From: Madurella fahalii
Taxonomy: Eukaryota > Ascomycota > Sordariomycetes > Sordariales
NCBI GenBank assembly: GCA_029876055.1
Contig: CM056875.1
Location: 8,209,001 to 8,273,000, forward strand
Direction of reading: 5' to 3'
Length of the DNA stretch: 64,000 bases
The notes below the pieces were generated by a model. The model did no database searches, was not told the DNA's origin, and saw only the letters and a program-made list of their open reading frames with translations. The position numbers and the translations under genes were made by a program. How positions within the stretch are numbered: position 1 is the stretch's first letter; each line of letters begins with the position of its first letter. Positions 21,347 to 32,774 of this stretch are shown piece by piece.

Positions 21347-23497
21347 ATGGCACCCCCCAAATCAGTGCGTAACCCTGACCCCGGAAAGCAGGAAAATGAG
21401 GCGCAAGGAGCGAGTGAGTGCATACATCTCTACACTAGATATTACCTGATGGGTGGAGGGATGACCTGGCTAACCGCCACCGTGCGTAGCCGCCGAGCCA
21501 GCTCGACGTCTTACGCGAGCAGCTGCTCAACGACTGGGACAGACTGAGGAAACGAGCCATAAGGCGGGTGACGCCGGTGGTGATGGGTCTCCATCTGCCA
21601 CCGCCCCGACTGCGCGGGAGGGGAAGAAAAGCCCGAGGAGGACTGTAGAGAAGCAAAAGTTGGAAAAACTGGCGGCTGACTTTGGGGAAGTTGGTAGGTA
21701 CACAACTGAACAATATCCCGCCATATAATAACAGATGGGATGGCTAACAGGCACTGCGCAGCCGCTAAACGGGCTAGACGTGCTACCGGAGCAACCCCAC
21801 AACAGGTAGAGGTCAAGGAGGCGGCAGAGATGAGTTATAGACCCGCCCCTGTCATCACTAGCGGGGGACGGAAGAATAACTTGAAGAAAGACGTGGTAGA
21901 TTCTGTGAAGACGCACAGGCTACAGAAGTTGGCGGACGAATTCGAGGAGATGCGTAAGACTCCACCTTGACTGCTTCACGCGGTATTGCTCGATGACATA
22001 AAATGGCTGACTGACAACGCCTTCAGAGACTAGGCGACAGTCAAAAGAGAACGAGGCCAAGAGGTTGCGGGAAGAGTCGATCGCTAGCCTCCCAACTACT
22101 CTCCGTGGGCGTGGAAGTCGCCTGCCACCCCAGAGGACAAGAACCGGTGGAGCCGTGAGAACGGCGCCCCAGGAAACTGCCACAGCCGAAGCCGGGTATG
22201 AGACGTTCCCAAAGGGTACCGCTTCCATGAGCGTGAGGGGAAGGGGCCGTGGGGCGAGAAGGCTGTCGACGTACCGCCCGCTGACGAGTCCCGGTCTTCC
22301 GCCCCTGCCACCTTTCCCACTCCCATCTCCGCCTTCAATAGCCCCCGGCCCTGCCGACAAATCCGCGGAGTACTACTTCAGCCGTGGCTTGCAAAACGCC
22401 AGCCCCGCCAGCTCAGCCCGGTTTGCCAGCTCCCCCTGGCAGAGCATCCTAAGCGGCTTCTACAAGCAAGGCGTTCTAGAGGGGTGGGAAGTTGCCAATG
22501 TCGCCCGTGTATGCGCTACGAATCTCTCAGCTAGAGATCGGCTGGGCATGGAAGGGGTGAGGGAATCGCTGTTTACCGCATGGGAGCTGGGGAAATATCG
22601 AGACCTGGACGTGCCAGACGAAGTGTTTAACCGGTTCGAGGATACTGACGAAGGGCGTAAGCTGGGCTGCTTGTTATTCAAAGGTGATGTCACGCGGGAC
22701 GAATTGAAGCATTTTACTTGCAGATGGTGGAAGGTAATGGCTGAGGGAGAGAGGACAGAGGAGAGCTTGGAAGGAGAGGGGTCCTGGGGCAACGAGGATG
22801 GGAAGAAGGCGTTTGGGAAGAGGAAGGAGCCGGGAAGGGTGGATATATATGGCGGCGATTCCAGCGAACGGAATGCGGCGAGAGAATGGGCGAGATATTT
22901 CGAGGCGCGGTGGAGGCAGCCGAGCACGGAGGATTTGGAGATGGACGAGCTGCCGCCTCTGCTGCCGCTTCCGGATATGGCGCCGGGTTTGGACCGTTTC
23001 CCAGGTTGGTTCTTGATCCGCCTCTAGATATGGTTGCTCAGTAGATGCTAATGTGGACAGATGGCGACATCAACCCCTTTCTTAACCATTTCATGGACAT
23101 TGATCCCCTTTTTAGGGGGCTCGATCCCTTTGCCGAACCAATTCGAGATCCGAGCATCTTGTGCGAGATTGACTCGGACTTTGACAGCGATGGCGCCGAC
23201 GACATGGACGAGCTGATCGACGAGCACAATACGTGGGTTGAGGGAATTCTCGCGTTGAACTCGGCACCCGACGGGTACCACGCTGCGAGTGAAGGAGATG
23301 CGATTATCGACGAGGGCATGATCAGTGATGACGAAGCAGTTGAGTCGATCATGGTTCTGCTAGGGACAGGGAGCAGAGCAGAGACGAAAAGGGGAGGGCG
23401 ATCAGTATCCTCGCGCGAACCTCGGCGAGGCCTGAATCCGCGTAGAGCTCCTCGGGGTTCTAGCCGAGGGAGAGGGCGGGGGCGAATGAAGCAGTAA
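21347..23497 (+). CDS. hypothetical protein, no family recognised
   Basis: Five exons fit one frame: 21347-21413, 21490-21693, 21762-21953, 22027-23004 and 23061-23497, giving 625 residues. Donors are GTGAGT, GTAGGT, GTAAGA and GTTGGT. The second and third exons end with similar short helices (KLEKLAADFGEV and RLQKLADEFEEM), suggesting a small internal duplication. A proline-rich stretch precedes a compact middle region (about residues 260-420) with several Trp and Phe, YYFSRGLQN, FYKQGVLEGWEVANVA and TCRWWKVMAE. The tail is acidic (DFDSDGADDMDELIDE) and then RG-rich (SSRGRGRGRMKQ). No signal peptide or membrane segment is evident. Splice choice for exon 3 is uncertain (an alternative acceptor is at 21734). 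Function unknown; the RG tail hints at nucleic-acid association. Confidence 0.7.
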
Positions 23498-23652
23498 ACC
23501 TATATGGGATATGGAGACGATGATTTGTAGAGGATGTAATTACGATGTTAATTGTGTTTCTCCCCTTTACGAGCTCGGCATTCAAGTTTGGCACAGTCCA
23601 GGTGGGAGAGCAGAAACGTGTTTGTCCGGCTTTGGACGTTGAACCCTGGTGA

Positions 23653-24170
23653 CTAACATCGCCCACCGTTGTACAACACTCGTTCCCACCGGGCAAGGGG
23701 TTCGGAGACTTTCCAAGTGGCATTGGTCAGCAAGCAGCTTCGAGTTGGTTGCACTTGTGCAAAACGCCAACCATCAGCCCGGTGCTGGATGGTTACCTTG
23801 GTATGCGCGGCTGGATCCTGCCCGAGATTGTTGTTGGCTGCCAGCTGCAGAATTCCGTCTCTTTCCGCAAGGTTAAGTGCAAGCAGATGCGGGTGAACCT
23901 GGACGGGACTCAGGCTGCGGAATTGATAGGCACAACATAAGTTATCAAGAAGCTGACCGGCGACTATGAGATGGGATGGAAGCCGGAGTCCCGATACCTT
24001 ATCTCCGAGTATTGGTCATACGGATCCTAGGTTATGGCTGCTGTGGGAGCCAACCAGGGGGCCCACAACCGCTATAAGCTAGGGCTGCCCGGACCACACC
24101 AGTGGCGCCCAGGCGCAAGGGTCGGCACTTGTTCCTGCCGTTCACCGACCTCCTTCCCCACACACGGCTG
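23653..24170 (+). pseudogene. possible decayed gene with two in-frame stop codons
   Basis: One plus-strand frame is open from 23653 to a TAA at 23938-23940, stays open in the same phase to a TAG near 24028, and again to about 24170. Between these points the codons look protein-like, for example YLGMRGWILPEIVVG and GDYEMGWKPESRYLISEY. Both stops are one C-to-T change away from glutamine codons. I recognise no family, and there is no clear start. A chance open stretch is possible, and an intron could also remove one stop. Confidence 0.3.
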
Positions 24171-24379
24171 ATCATTTTAATGTCAATGACGCGCTAGCTT
24201 TGGATCGCACTTGCTGCATCGTTGCAAGGAGGGACGGGGACGGAGGGAAGGCTCGGGAACAACGGGGCCGCTGCTGCAAACCGCAGTGTTGCTTCTTTTT
24301 CTTTTCCGTTTCCCGTGCCTGCTTCCTAAGCATGTGTACACACGTGTTATACATATGCAAGCAATCTCCTTGGCCGCCG

Positions 24380-24426
24380 CTCTCGCTCTCGCTCTCGCTC
24401 TCTCGCCCTCTCTCTCTTTGTCTCTC
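24380..24426. repeat. CTCTCG pyrimidine repeat
   Basis: Imperfect tandem CTCTCG and CT units about 250 bp before the ABC transporter start codon, on the coding-strand side. Confidence 0.8.
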
Positions 24427-24677
24427 GTGCGCGCGCTGATCCATTTATTTTTATTCCCGTTCACAGTGGACTAGTCAAGTGACAGTGGGGCCACTGCTGC
24501 TCATTATCACAGTCCCCCGTCATAATTCCTGGGCACAAGCCACCGGTTTGGCTCCGTTAGGAATCTCTTCCCCCAAGCTCTTCTTCTAGGGTCAAGTTGC
24601 CTTAAGCTCCGTCTTCCCCCCCATCACGAATCCACCTTGGCACTTCCCACGCCTCAACAGAGGCTTGTGCCTCTATC

Positions 24678-27600
24678 ATGGCAGATGGACTGCATGAGAA
24701 GGGGAAAGAAACCAGTCCCCCGAGTCCTCTGACAAGTACGCCTTCCCAATCCTCTCATGGCACTCCGCTTCCTGATGGCAAAGAGACAAAGGCGGATGGT
24801 ATCGATGCTGCCGACAGGGCGGTGGAAGGGGGCGAGGATGGCGACGGGAGGAACAGGTTGAACCGCATGAGAAGCAGTGCTACTGCCACCAGCGTCGCCA
24901 GTGCAACGACGACCGACAAGCTGCCCGAGCCGAGGCCATGGTACAAACAGCCGAACCCGCTACGATGGGGCAAGATACCCCCAGTGCCACGGGAAAGAGA
25001 AGTGTGTCCCGAGTACAAGGCCGGCTTCTTCAGCGCCATGATATTCCAGTGGATCGCTCCGCTAATGGCGACGGGCTACAAACGACGGCTTGAACTCAAC
25101 GACATCTACCGCGTCAACCCGGACCGCGCGGTCGACCCTCTGACGGAAAAGATGCGAGCCTCGTTCAAGCGCCGTGTGGCCAACGGCGACAAGTACCCGC
25201 TTATCTGGGCCATGCACGAGACCTTCTTCTGGGAGTTCTGGCTAGGCGGCCTCTGCCAGCTAGTGGCTGCCATCCTTCAGGTCATGTCACCCTTCGCCCT
25301 GCGTTATCTGATCCAGTTCGCTACCGATGCCTATAATGCGAGCTCTCAGGGGCTTCCCGCACCGCACATCGGCGCCGGCCTGGGCCTCGTGTTCGGGGTC
25401 ACGGCCATGCAAATTCTGCAAAGTTTGGGCATCAACCACTTCATATACCGTGGTATGCTCGTAGGCGGCATGTCAAGAGCCTCTCTCATCAGCCTGATCT
25501 ACGAGAAGTCGATGGTGATATCAGGACGTGCCAGAGCCGGAGGCGCGGAGCTCCCTGACATCCCAGCCGCCAGGGCCGCCGAAAAGCAGGGCGAGGAGAA
25601 GATGCCCAAGAGCAAAAAGAAGTCCCTCAAGAACCAACCGGGCGTGTCTGGCGACGGCGCCGGTTGGAGCAATGGAAGGATCGTAAGTTACGGAGAGGGC
25701 GGGAATCCTTTAGAATCCAGCATGCAGGCTGACGATCCTCTAGACCAACTTGATGAGTGTCGATACCTACAGAGTCGACCAGGCATCTGGCATGTTTCAT
25801 GTGATCTGGACGGGTCCCCTATCCTGTCTTATAACCCTCGTCATGCTTCTGGTCAACCTCACCTACAGCGCCTTGGCTGGCTTTGCTCTGCTGGTAATCG
25901 GCGTGCCTGTGCTCACAAACGCTATCAAGAGCCTCTTCGTTCGGAGAAGAGCCATCAACAAAATCACGGACCAAAGAGTGAGCCTCACGCAAGAGATACT
26001 GCAGTCGGTCCGCTTCGTCAAATTTTTCGGCTGGGAAGCTTCCTTTCTGAAACGCCTGGAGGAGCTCCGAAGTCGTGAGATCTCCGCCATCCAGGTTCTG
26101 CTGGCCATCCGCAACGCAATCTTGGCCGTGAGCCTTTCATTGCCCATCTTTGCCTCGATGTTGTCATTCATCACCTATTCCCTGACCCAACACAACCTCG
26201 CTCCTGCAGAGGTATTCTCCTCGCTGGCCCTTTTCAACGGGTTGAGAATGCCTTTGACCCTGCTTCCCCTGGTCATAAGCCAGGCGACCGACGCGTGGTC
26301 GTCGCTTTCACGTATTCAGGAGTTCCTGTTGGCGGAGGAGCAGGAGGAGGAGGCGATATTCGACGCTGACGCTCCAAATGCTGTCGAGGTGCGCAATGCA
26401 TCCTTCACTTGGGAGAGGACGACAGCCCAAGAGGATGAGACCACGGCTGGCGGGCCTTCAAAACGGAAACGAGGAAAGGGGCAGAGCAAGGATACAAAAG
26501 GCGGAAAGCGTGACAGCCCACCAACCGATTCCAGTGAAGAGGCTAGCACCCTGGTAGAAGAGCGCGAGCCGTTCAAGCTTCAGGATCTGGACTTTGAGAT
26601 TGGCCGAAAGGAGCTTGTTGCCGTCATTGGTACCGTTGGCAGCGGCAAGACATCCCTGCTAGCCGCGCTCGCTGGCGACATGCGTAAAACAAGTGGCGAA
26701 GTTGTCTTAGGCGCCTCGAGGGCATTCTGTCCACAATACGCCTGGATCCAGAACACGACAGTGCAGGAAAACATTCTTTTCGGAAAAGAGATGGACAAGG
26801 AATGGTATGCCGAGGTCATCAATGCGTAAGTATCTCCGGCCTGCCCCTCTAGCGTGGGCTAACATCACCCGTAGTTGTGCCTTGCAGCCGGATCTCGACA
26901 TGCTGCCTAATCATGACATGACCGAAATCGGCGAACGGGGTATCACAATATCCGGGGGCCAGAAGCAGAGGTTGAACATCGCTAGGGCCATCTATTTCAA
27001 TGCGGATATTGTCCTGATGGATGACCCACTGAGCGCCGTCGATGCTCATGTCGGTCGTCACATCTTTGACAACGCCATTCTCGGCTTGCTCAAGGACAAG
27101 TGTCGGATCTTGGCAACACACCAGCTCTGGGTTCTAAGTCGCTGTGACCGGATCATCTGGATGGAAGAGGGCAAGATCCAGGCGATTGACACTTTCGACA
27201 ATCTCATGAAGAACTCCGAGGGGTTCCAGCAGCTCATGGAGTCCACGGCTGTTGAAGAGAAAAAGGACGGGGGTGCAGTTACTCAAGTTCAGGGCGAAGA
27301 CGTCCAGTCCAAAAAGAGAAAGAAAGGCAAAGGGCTCATGCAGGCCGAAGAGAGAGCTCTGGCGAGTGTGCCTTGGTCGGTCTACGCTTCCTACACCAGA
27401 GCTTCGGGCACCATTTTCAATGCCCCGATTGTCCTTGCGCTCCTGATTCTCTCGCAAGGGACCAACATCGTGACCAGTCTCTGGCTGGCATACTGGACCG
27501 CAGACAGCTTCAGTCTCTCGACGGGGATATACATTGGTGTCTATGCAGCCCTGGGGGCTGCTCAAGCGGTGACAATGTTTGCCTTTATGGTGTCTCTCTC

Positions 27601-29233
27601 CATATACGGCACGTTTGCCAGCAAGACGATGCTACGAAACGCTATCACGAGAGTCCTACGCGCCCCTATGTCTTTCTTCGATACAACCCCCCTCGGCCGC
27701 ATCACGAACCGCTTCAGCCGCGACGTCGATGTCATGGACAACAACCTCTCGGACGCGATGCGCATGTACTTCTTCAGCATTGGTAGCATCATTGCTGTTT
27801 TTGCCCTGATTATCGCCTTCTTCCATTATTTTGCGATCGCGCTGGTGCCGCTGGCTATCTTGTTTATATTTGCCGCGGGCTACTACCGAGCGTCGGCTCG
27901 AGAGGTCAAGCGTCTCGAGTCTGTTCTCCGTTCTACCGTCTTTGCCAAGTTTGGCGAGGGCTTGTCTGGCGTTGCTAGCATCCGGGCCTATGGTCTGAAG
28001 GATTGGTTCATCGCCGATCTCCGCAAGGCGATCGACGAGATGGACTCGGCTTACTTTCTCACGTACTCTAACCAGAGGTGGCTGTCAGTGCGGCTCGACA
28101 TGATCGGCACCGCCCTCTTTTTCACTACTGGAATCCTGGTCGTGACATCGCGCTTCTCAGTCGCTCCATCGATCGGTGGTCTTGTTCTGTCATACATCCT
28201 AGCAATTGTCGGCATGATTCAGTTTACTGTCCGGCAGCTGGCCGAGGTTGAGAACGGCATGAATGCGGTTGAGCGTATCCTCTACTATGGAACACAACTC
28301 GAGGAGGAGGCGCCAGCAAAGACGATTGAAGTACGCAAAACATGGCCGGAAAAGGGCGAAATCATCTTTGACAACGTCGAAATGAGGTACCGAGCAGACC
28401 TTCCCCTCGTCTTGCAGGGCCTCAGCATGCATATCCGCGGTGGGGAACGTATCGGCATTGTTGGACGCACCGGCGCTGGCAAGAGCTCCATCATGTCGAC
28501 CCTATTCCGGCTGGTCGAGCTTTCAGGAGGCCACATCACCATCGACGGCCTCGATATTTCCACCATCGGCCTTCAGGACTTGCGCTCGCGCCTCGCCATC
28601 ATCCCACAGGACCCTGCACTCTTTCGCGGCACCGTACGCAGCAACCTCGACCCCTTTGGCGAACACACCGATCTCGAGCTATGGTCTGCCCTTCGCCAGG
28701 CCGATCTTGTGCCAGCCGACGGCGGACCGAGCCCAAACCTACAGCCATCCGGCGGGGCAGCGAACTCGGGCTCAGACGCGAACGCGCCATCATCGTCAAA
28801 CGACAACTCCGCAGTAGCCACCACGAGCACAACAGGCCGGATCCACCTCGACTCTCCTGTAGAGGAAGACGGCCTCAATTTCTCGCTCGGCCAACGCCAG
28901 CTGATGGCGCTCGCCCGTGCTCTGGTACGCGGCTCGCAGATTATTGTGTGCGACGAGGCGACGTCAAGCGTCGACATGGAGACGGACGACAAGATTCAGG
29001 CCACTATTGCCAATGGATTTCGAGGCAAGACGCTGCTCTGCATCGCCCATCGCCTGCGGACTATTATTGGGTATGACCGTATTTGCGTGATGGATAAGGG
29101 GAGGATTGCCGAGATGGGCCCGCCGCTGGAACTATGGAAGATGGGCGGGATTTTCAGGGGCATGTGCGATCGTAGCGGGATAAGGATGGAGGACATCCAT
29201 GGGGCGAGGGAGGAGCTAGGGGTGGACCAGTGA
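24678..29233 (+). CDS. ABC transporter, ABCC/MRP subfamily (Yor1-type)
   Basis: Exons 24678-25682, 25744-26825 and 26875-29233 give 1481 residues, the size of a full Yor1-type pump. Order: cytosolic N terminus, membrane domain 1 (about 120-590), NBD1, membrane domain 2 (about 820-1150), NBD2. NBD1 has Walker A GTVGSGKT (631-638), signature SGGQ (722-725) and Walker B VLMDDP followed by LSAVD. NBD2 has Walker A GRTGAGKS (1226-1233), signature FSLGQRQ (around 1366) and Walker B IIVCDEATSSVD. There is no extra N-terminal TMD0, which separates it from Ycf1/MRP1 types. Lysine-rich loops interrupt NBD1 before Walker A, and a Ser/Asn-rich insert of about 50 residues sits between the NBD2 Q-loop and signature. 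Probable plasma membrane exporter of organic anions or drugs; substrate not deducible. Confidence 0.95.
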
Positions 29234-30503
29234 ATCAGTGGTTGACTAACTTTGGATGGGCCAAAGGGTGTTTGGATAACGTATATGCAAGCACTGCCAG
29301 GACGATGCTTGCATTCTGGAGTTTGGGGGTATAAACAGGGCCGGACAGCGCGAGATACAGCGATACAGATATTATAACATTGCAGAAAAGTACCCCCCAT
29401 GAAATAGAGACGACTAAGTGAAACAAGGAAATATCCAGCTCGATGGATTGTCTTCCTGTGACAACTTTCTCATGACCCAATTGATTCGAGGAAATTCCTT
29501 AGGCGTGTATGTCCAGGGCCGCACTTCTTCTCAAACCACGCCGCGGAACCCGTCCATCGTCTCGGAAGTCGCTAGATGTATATCCCACAACATCAGCCTA
29601 CAAAATCAGTAGTGCAGATCCAGCCTTCAGCTCCATACATACATATATACATGTATTCGTTAGGTGATGTATTTACATGGCGGAGAAGAGAACCAGAAGA
29701 AACAGCAACGTTGAGTCTGGGTAAGTACGAGCAGGCGGATGCGTTGCGTCTTGGAAATACGATACCTACTATCGGTAGCATTCCTCGTCATCCGCATGTC
29801 CGTATGCACACAGGGATGGAATGACGTACAGATGCATACATGTATATTTCCAACGCTCCTTGCTGTTCCACAACCGCGCGGCGTCCTATCCAGATCGATT
29901 GAATCGCCTGCGGTCGTACAGAGAAACATGCATTATGGACAGGCCCGTCGGTTTGCGGTACGTCTACCGGCTGCTGTGCTATGTGACAAGGACGAGGTTT
30001 GTGGGGTGGGCATGTGGAGCGAAAACAGGACGATTGGATCCTGTCGCTTCTTGATTTAGGTATGGGCGTTTCACGAGACGGGATTACACTAAAAACATGA
30101 GAATAGGGAGTAGCCTAATAGGATATATTCATTACTGTCGATGAGCAGAAAAGGAAGGCGTTTGGCTTTCTGCTCAAGGGGGAATAAATGGTGAAGAAAG
30201 GAAAAAAGGTCCCGTTCGCCCGATAACTCGACACCTTTCTAATGCCGTGCTTGGTGGAAGAAAACGGAAAGTAAGAGACACTCTCGACATGTAGACGTCC
30301 CGGCCGTTGAACCAACTCCGAGGTACTCCTAGTCCCTTCTTCAAGCACAAAATACTCTGGAGTGCAGGCGCTCCAAGTGGGACCAACACCACCCCCTTTC
30401 CCTTCCCCCACCGACCCCCGTTGTAATTAAAATAGGTGAACAAATTCGTAGATAACCCCTGCGCTTTTTTCTTTTTAGAACTCGCCGACATTATCAAAAC
30501 CTA
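29234..30503. other. convergent intergenic region
   Basis: Lies between the 3' ends of the ABC transporter (+) and the Csi2-like gene (-). It holds AT-rich stretches such as the ACATATATACAT run near 29640-29652, consistent with 3' processing signals. No gene supported. Confidence 0.5.
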
Positions 30504-31613
30504 TCAATACCGTCCCCTATGGCCCTGAGGCGATGGACTCCCTCCAGCAGGAGGGAACATCCCAGGTTGCTCATCCAACAAATCGTCCAGATATGCACTG
30601 GGCGCCCTCGCGCCGGGACTCGGCGGCCGGTTCAGGTTTAGCGAGCTGGTACTGAAGTTCCGCGAGACCACTCTGGGCCCGACATCGGGCGACTCGGGCG
30701 GCGAGGGACCCAGGCCGGCGCCGCGCCCGCGCGATGAAGGCCGCAGCGTGTTCATGCTGATCGAATTGCCGTGTCCGGGGTGGCTGCCGGCCTGCCCCGG
30801 CACGGGAGAGGCCGATGCATAAAAGCCAGAGGGTAGGAAGCGTGCCGAGTCACGGTTGGAGCCGCCTGCTAAGCCCGAGGATGAGCCAGCGGCTGTAGGT
30901 GAGAAGAACAGGTTCGTCTGGCTGGGTGTGGCCGACGGAGTCGGGCCGCGGTGCGTTCTCCTTCCGGTCGACCCGCCTATCCCGGCGCCGGCGAGGGAGG
31001 CGGATGATTCACGCTCGATGTACTTGTAGAATTGGGCGGGCGGGGCAGGGAACGCCGCGGCGGCCTTGTCGCCTCCCCTGACACCGGCATTGTTGGCTGC
31101 GTGCTGGGCGATGGCGGCGCGCTCAACTGACCGGTGCAGCAGGCAGCTCACGATGGCCCGCCAGGCGAGGACGGCTAAGAGAAAAGCGCCAATGATGGCG
31201 CCCACGGCGATGAAGACGGTGCCCTCGGGGAGGGTAGAGTGGTTCATAAACGGAGCGTTGCGGGTCGGCGGGATCCCCGGAGGGGGATGCGTGGGGATTA
31301 CGCCACGGGAAACGGTCGGCATATTGGATAGGATGCTCTGTGTCGTCGAGGAGGTACTGAGGCCGGGGAGCGTAGGTCGTGGGCTTGGTGATGATGAAGA
31401 CGACGAAGATTCCTCTGTTTCTGCACTCGACTCGGAGGAGGTCGGAGTCGGGCGAGGGGTTGGTGTTGGTGTGGTTTCGGCGGGCCGAGTGCTAGTTTGC
31501 GCCGGAGGATTCTGTGATGTTTCATCCTCATCGTCATCTTGAGCCAAGACACCCGCCGCAAAGAAAGCCGTGAGAAGCAAGGCGCGCTTCAGCGAGAGTC
31601 GTGAGGACTCCAT
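30504..31613 (-). CDS. single-pass membrane protein, Csi2-like
   Basis: Single exon, 369 residues from the ATG at 31613. Signal peptide MESSRLSLKRALLLTAFFAA ends before an acidic start of the mature chain; residues 35-125 are Ser/Thr/Pro-rich and probably heavily O-glycosylated; one membrane segment spans about 132-152 (VFIAVGAIIGAFLLAVLA); the cytosolic tail is Ser/Gly/Pro-rich with the recognisable blocks FYKYIERE, TNLFFSPTA, RFLPSGFYA and SAYLDDLL near the end. This arrangement resembles fungal Csi2-type proteins linked in yeast to chitin synthase localisation. The frame stays open another 99 codons upstream to an ATG at 31910, but the signal peptide at the inner start argues for 31613. 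Divergent neighbour FCF1 is unrelated. Confidence 0.6.
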   Translation of the reverse strand: MESSRLSLKRALLLTAFFAAGVLAQDDDEDETSQNPPAQTSTRPAETTPTPTPRPTPTSSESSAETEESSSSSSSPSPRPTLPGLSTSSTTQSILSNMPTVSRGVIPTHPPPGIPPTRNAPFMNHSTLPEGTVFIAVGAIIGAFLLAVLAWRAIVSCLLHRSVERAAIAQHAANNAGVRGGDKAAAAFPAPPAQFYKYIERESSASLAGAGIGGSTGRRTHRGPTPSATPSQTNLFFSPTAAGSSSGLAGGSNRDSARFLPSGFYASASPVPGQAGSHPGHGNSISMNTLRPSSRGRGAGLGPSPPESPDVGPRVVSRNFSTSSLNLNRPPSPGARAPSAYLDDLLDEQPGMFPPAGGSPSPQGHRGRY

Positions 31614-32774
31614 GGCGGCGTGTGTATCGCTCAGCGGCGACGAGGTAACAAGGCTACGAGTAAAGTCGGTTCGGCCGGGTCTGATGATTGTCCGGACACG
31701 CCGGCTGCTGGTGCCGACCGAGGGGGATGCGGCCACGTTCGAGTGAGCGAAGTCCGAGTGGGGGTTTCTCTTGGGCTGTGTGGAAGCGGCTGAGCTAAGG
31801 GTACGCCGTCGAGGTCTCACAACCGAGGGCTGCGACTGGACAGATCGGACGAACGCGGGCGGTAGTCTCAAAACAAATACAAACGAGAGGATGCGACGCG
31901 CATTTTTCAACGGCCGACTGCAAGAAGAGAGAAGTGGGTAGTTTGATGGCGCCGTTGAGTTATTTCATGGCGGTTGGCAATGTCGGAAGGAATGGCGAAG
32001 GGGAGACTCGGGATTGCCCAGCAGGAAAAAGGAGATGATGGTTCATGACGGGCCCCAGGCAGTGCAAGGCAGGGCAGACAGGGTCCGGCGCAGACTGGGA
32101 AGGGCGCCATTCCTCTGCCGGTTGTCTCACCTAAGGGGTAGCCTGGTACCTGCGTATACGGTATGGACAGGAGTCGACACGGCCTCCCACCTTATGCCTC
32201 CGCTCAACATCTTTCGAGGCATTGAAGCTTACCTTGCCCAGAGGTCTCGTGAAATAGGGATCTTAGGATGTTCTGCCCCTTACACCCAGGGTTCTCCGGG
32301 TGCTTGCAGCTGATTGCAGCTCGCACCCTCTGTTTGGGGCCATCATCTGATATCGCGCCCTGCATGTCTGACATTCTGGAAGCAGCCATGACGTGCTTTG
32401 CAGCAGAGATGGCTGATTGGCGCGACGTGGTCCACTTACACTGTGCACACAAGTCCCTCCTAATCTGGAACGCGCGATGACGGCTCCCAATTTTAGCCTG
32501 TGGTCCCTGACTGCCCCTCGCCCCGGCAGTCGGCGCCAGCTGTCCCTGCGTGCCCGCTGCACCAAGGGTGCATCTGCCCTGCAAGCCTTGACTCTGAGCG
32601 CGCCCTGTGAACCGTTGCCACGACGAAGACGAATCACTGAATTTTTCAATCGCCGGCATAAACGAACCATTTTTGAGCCGCAAAACACGTTATCTTTGCA
32701 CCAACCATTTCGGCCCGTTACTCTCGAGTTTTCATTCGGAGCTCGTATAGCCGGCGCATACGAACGACTTCAAC
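31614..32774. other. divergent intergenic region Csi2-like / FCF1
   Basis: 1.16 kb with both promoters. The first 300 nt are an in-phase upstream open extension of the Csi2-like gene and probably its 5' leader. No other gene supported. Confidence 0.5.

Larger units (their letters stand above)
23498..24677. other. intergenic, with coding-like remnant and ABC transporter promoter
   Basis: Contains the remnant listed separately and, at 24380-24426, a CTCTCG-type pyrimidine repeat in the promoter of the ABC transporter gene. No intact gene is supported. Confidence 0.5.

Noticed and set aside
31614..31910. 99-codon N-terminal extension of the Csi2-like protein
   Set aside because: A clean signal peptide begins at the inner ATG; an upstream start would bury it. 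Probably an untranslated leader that happens to be open.
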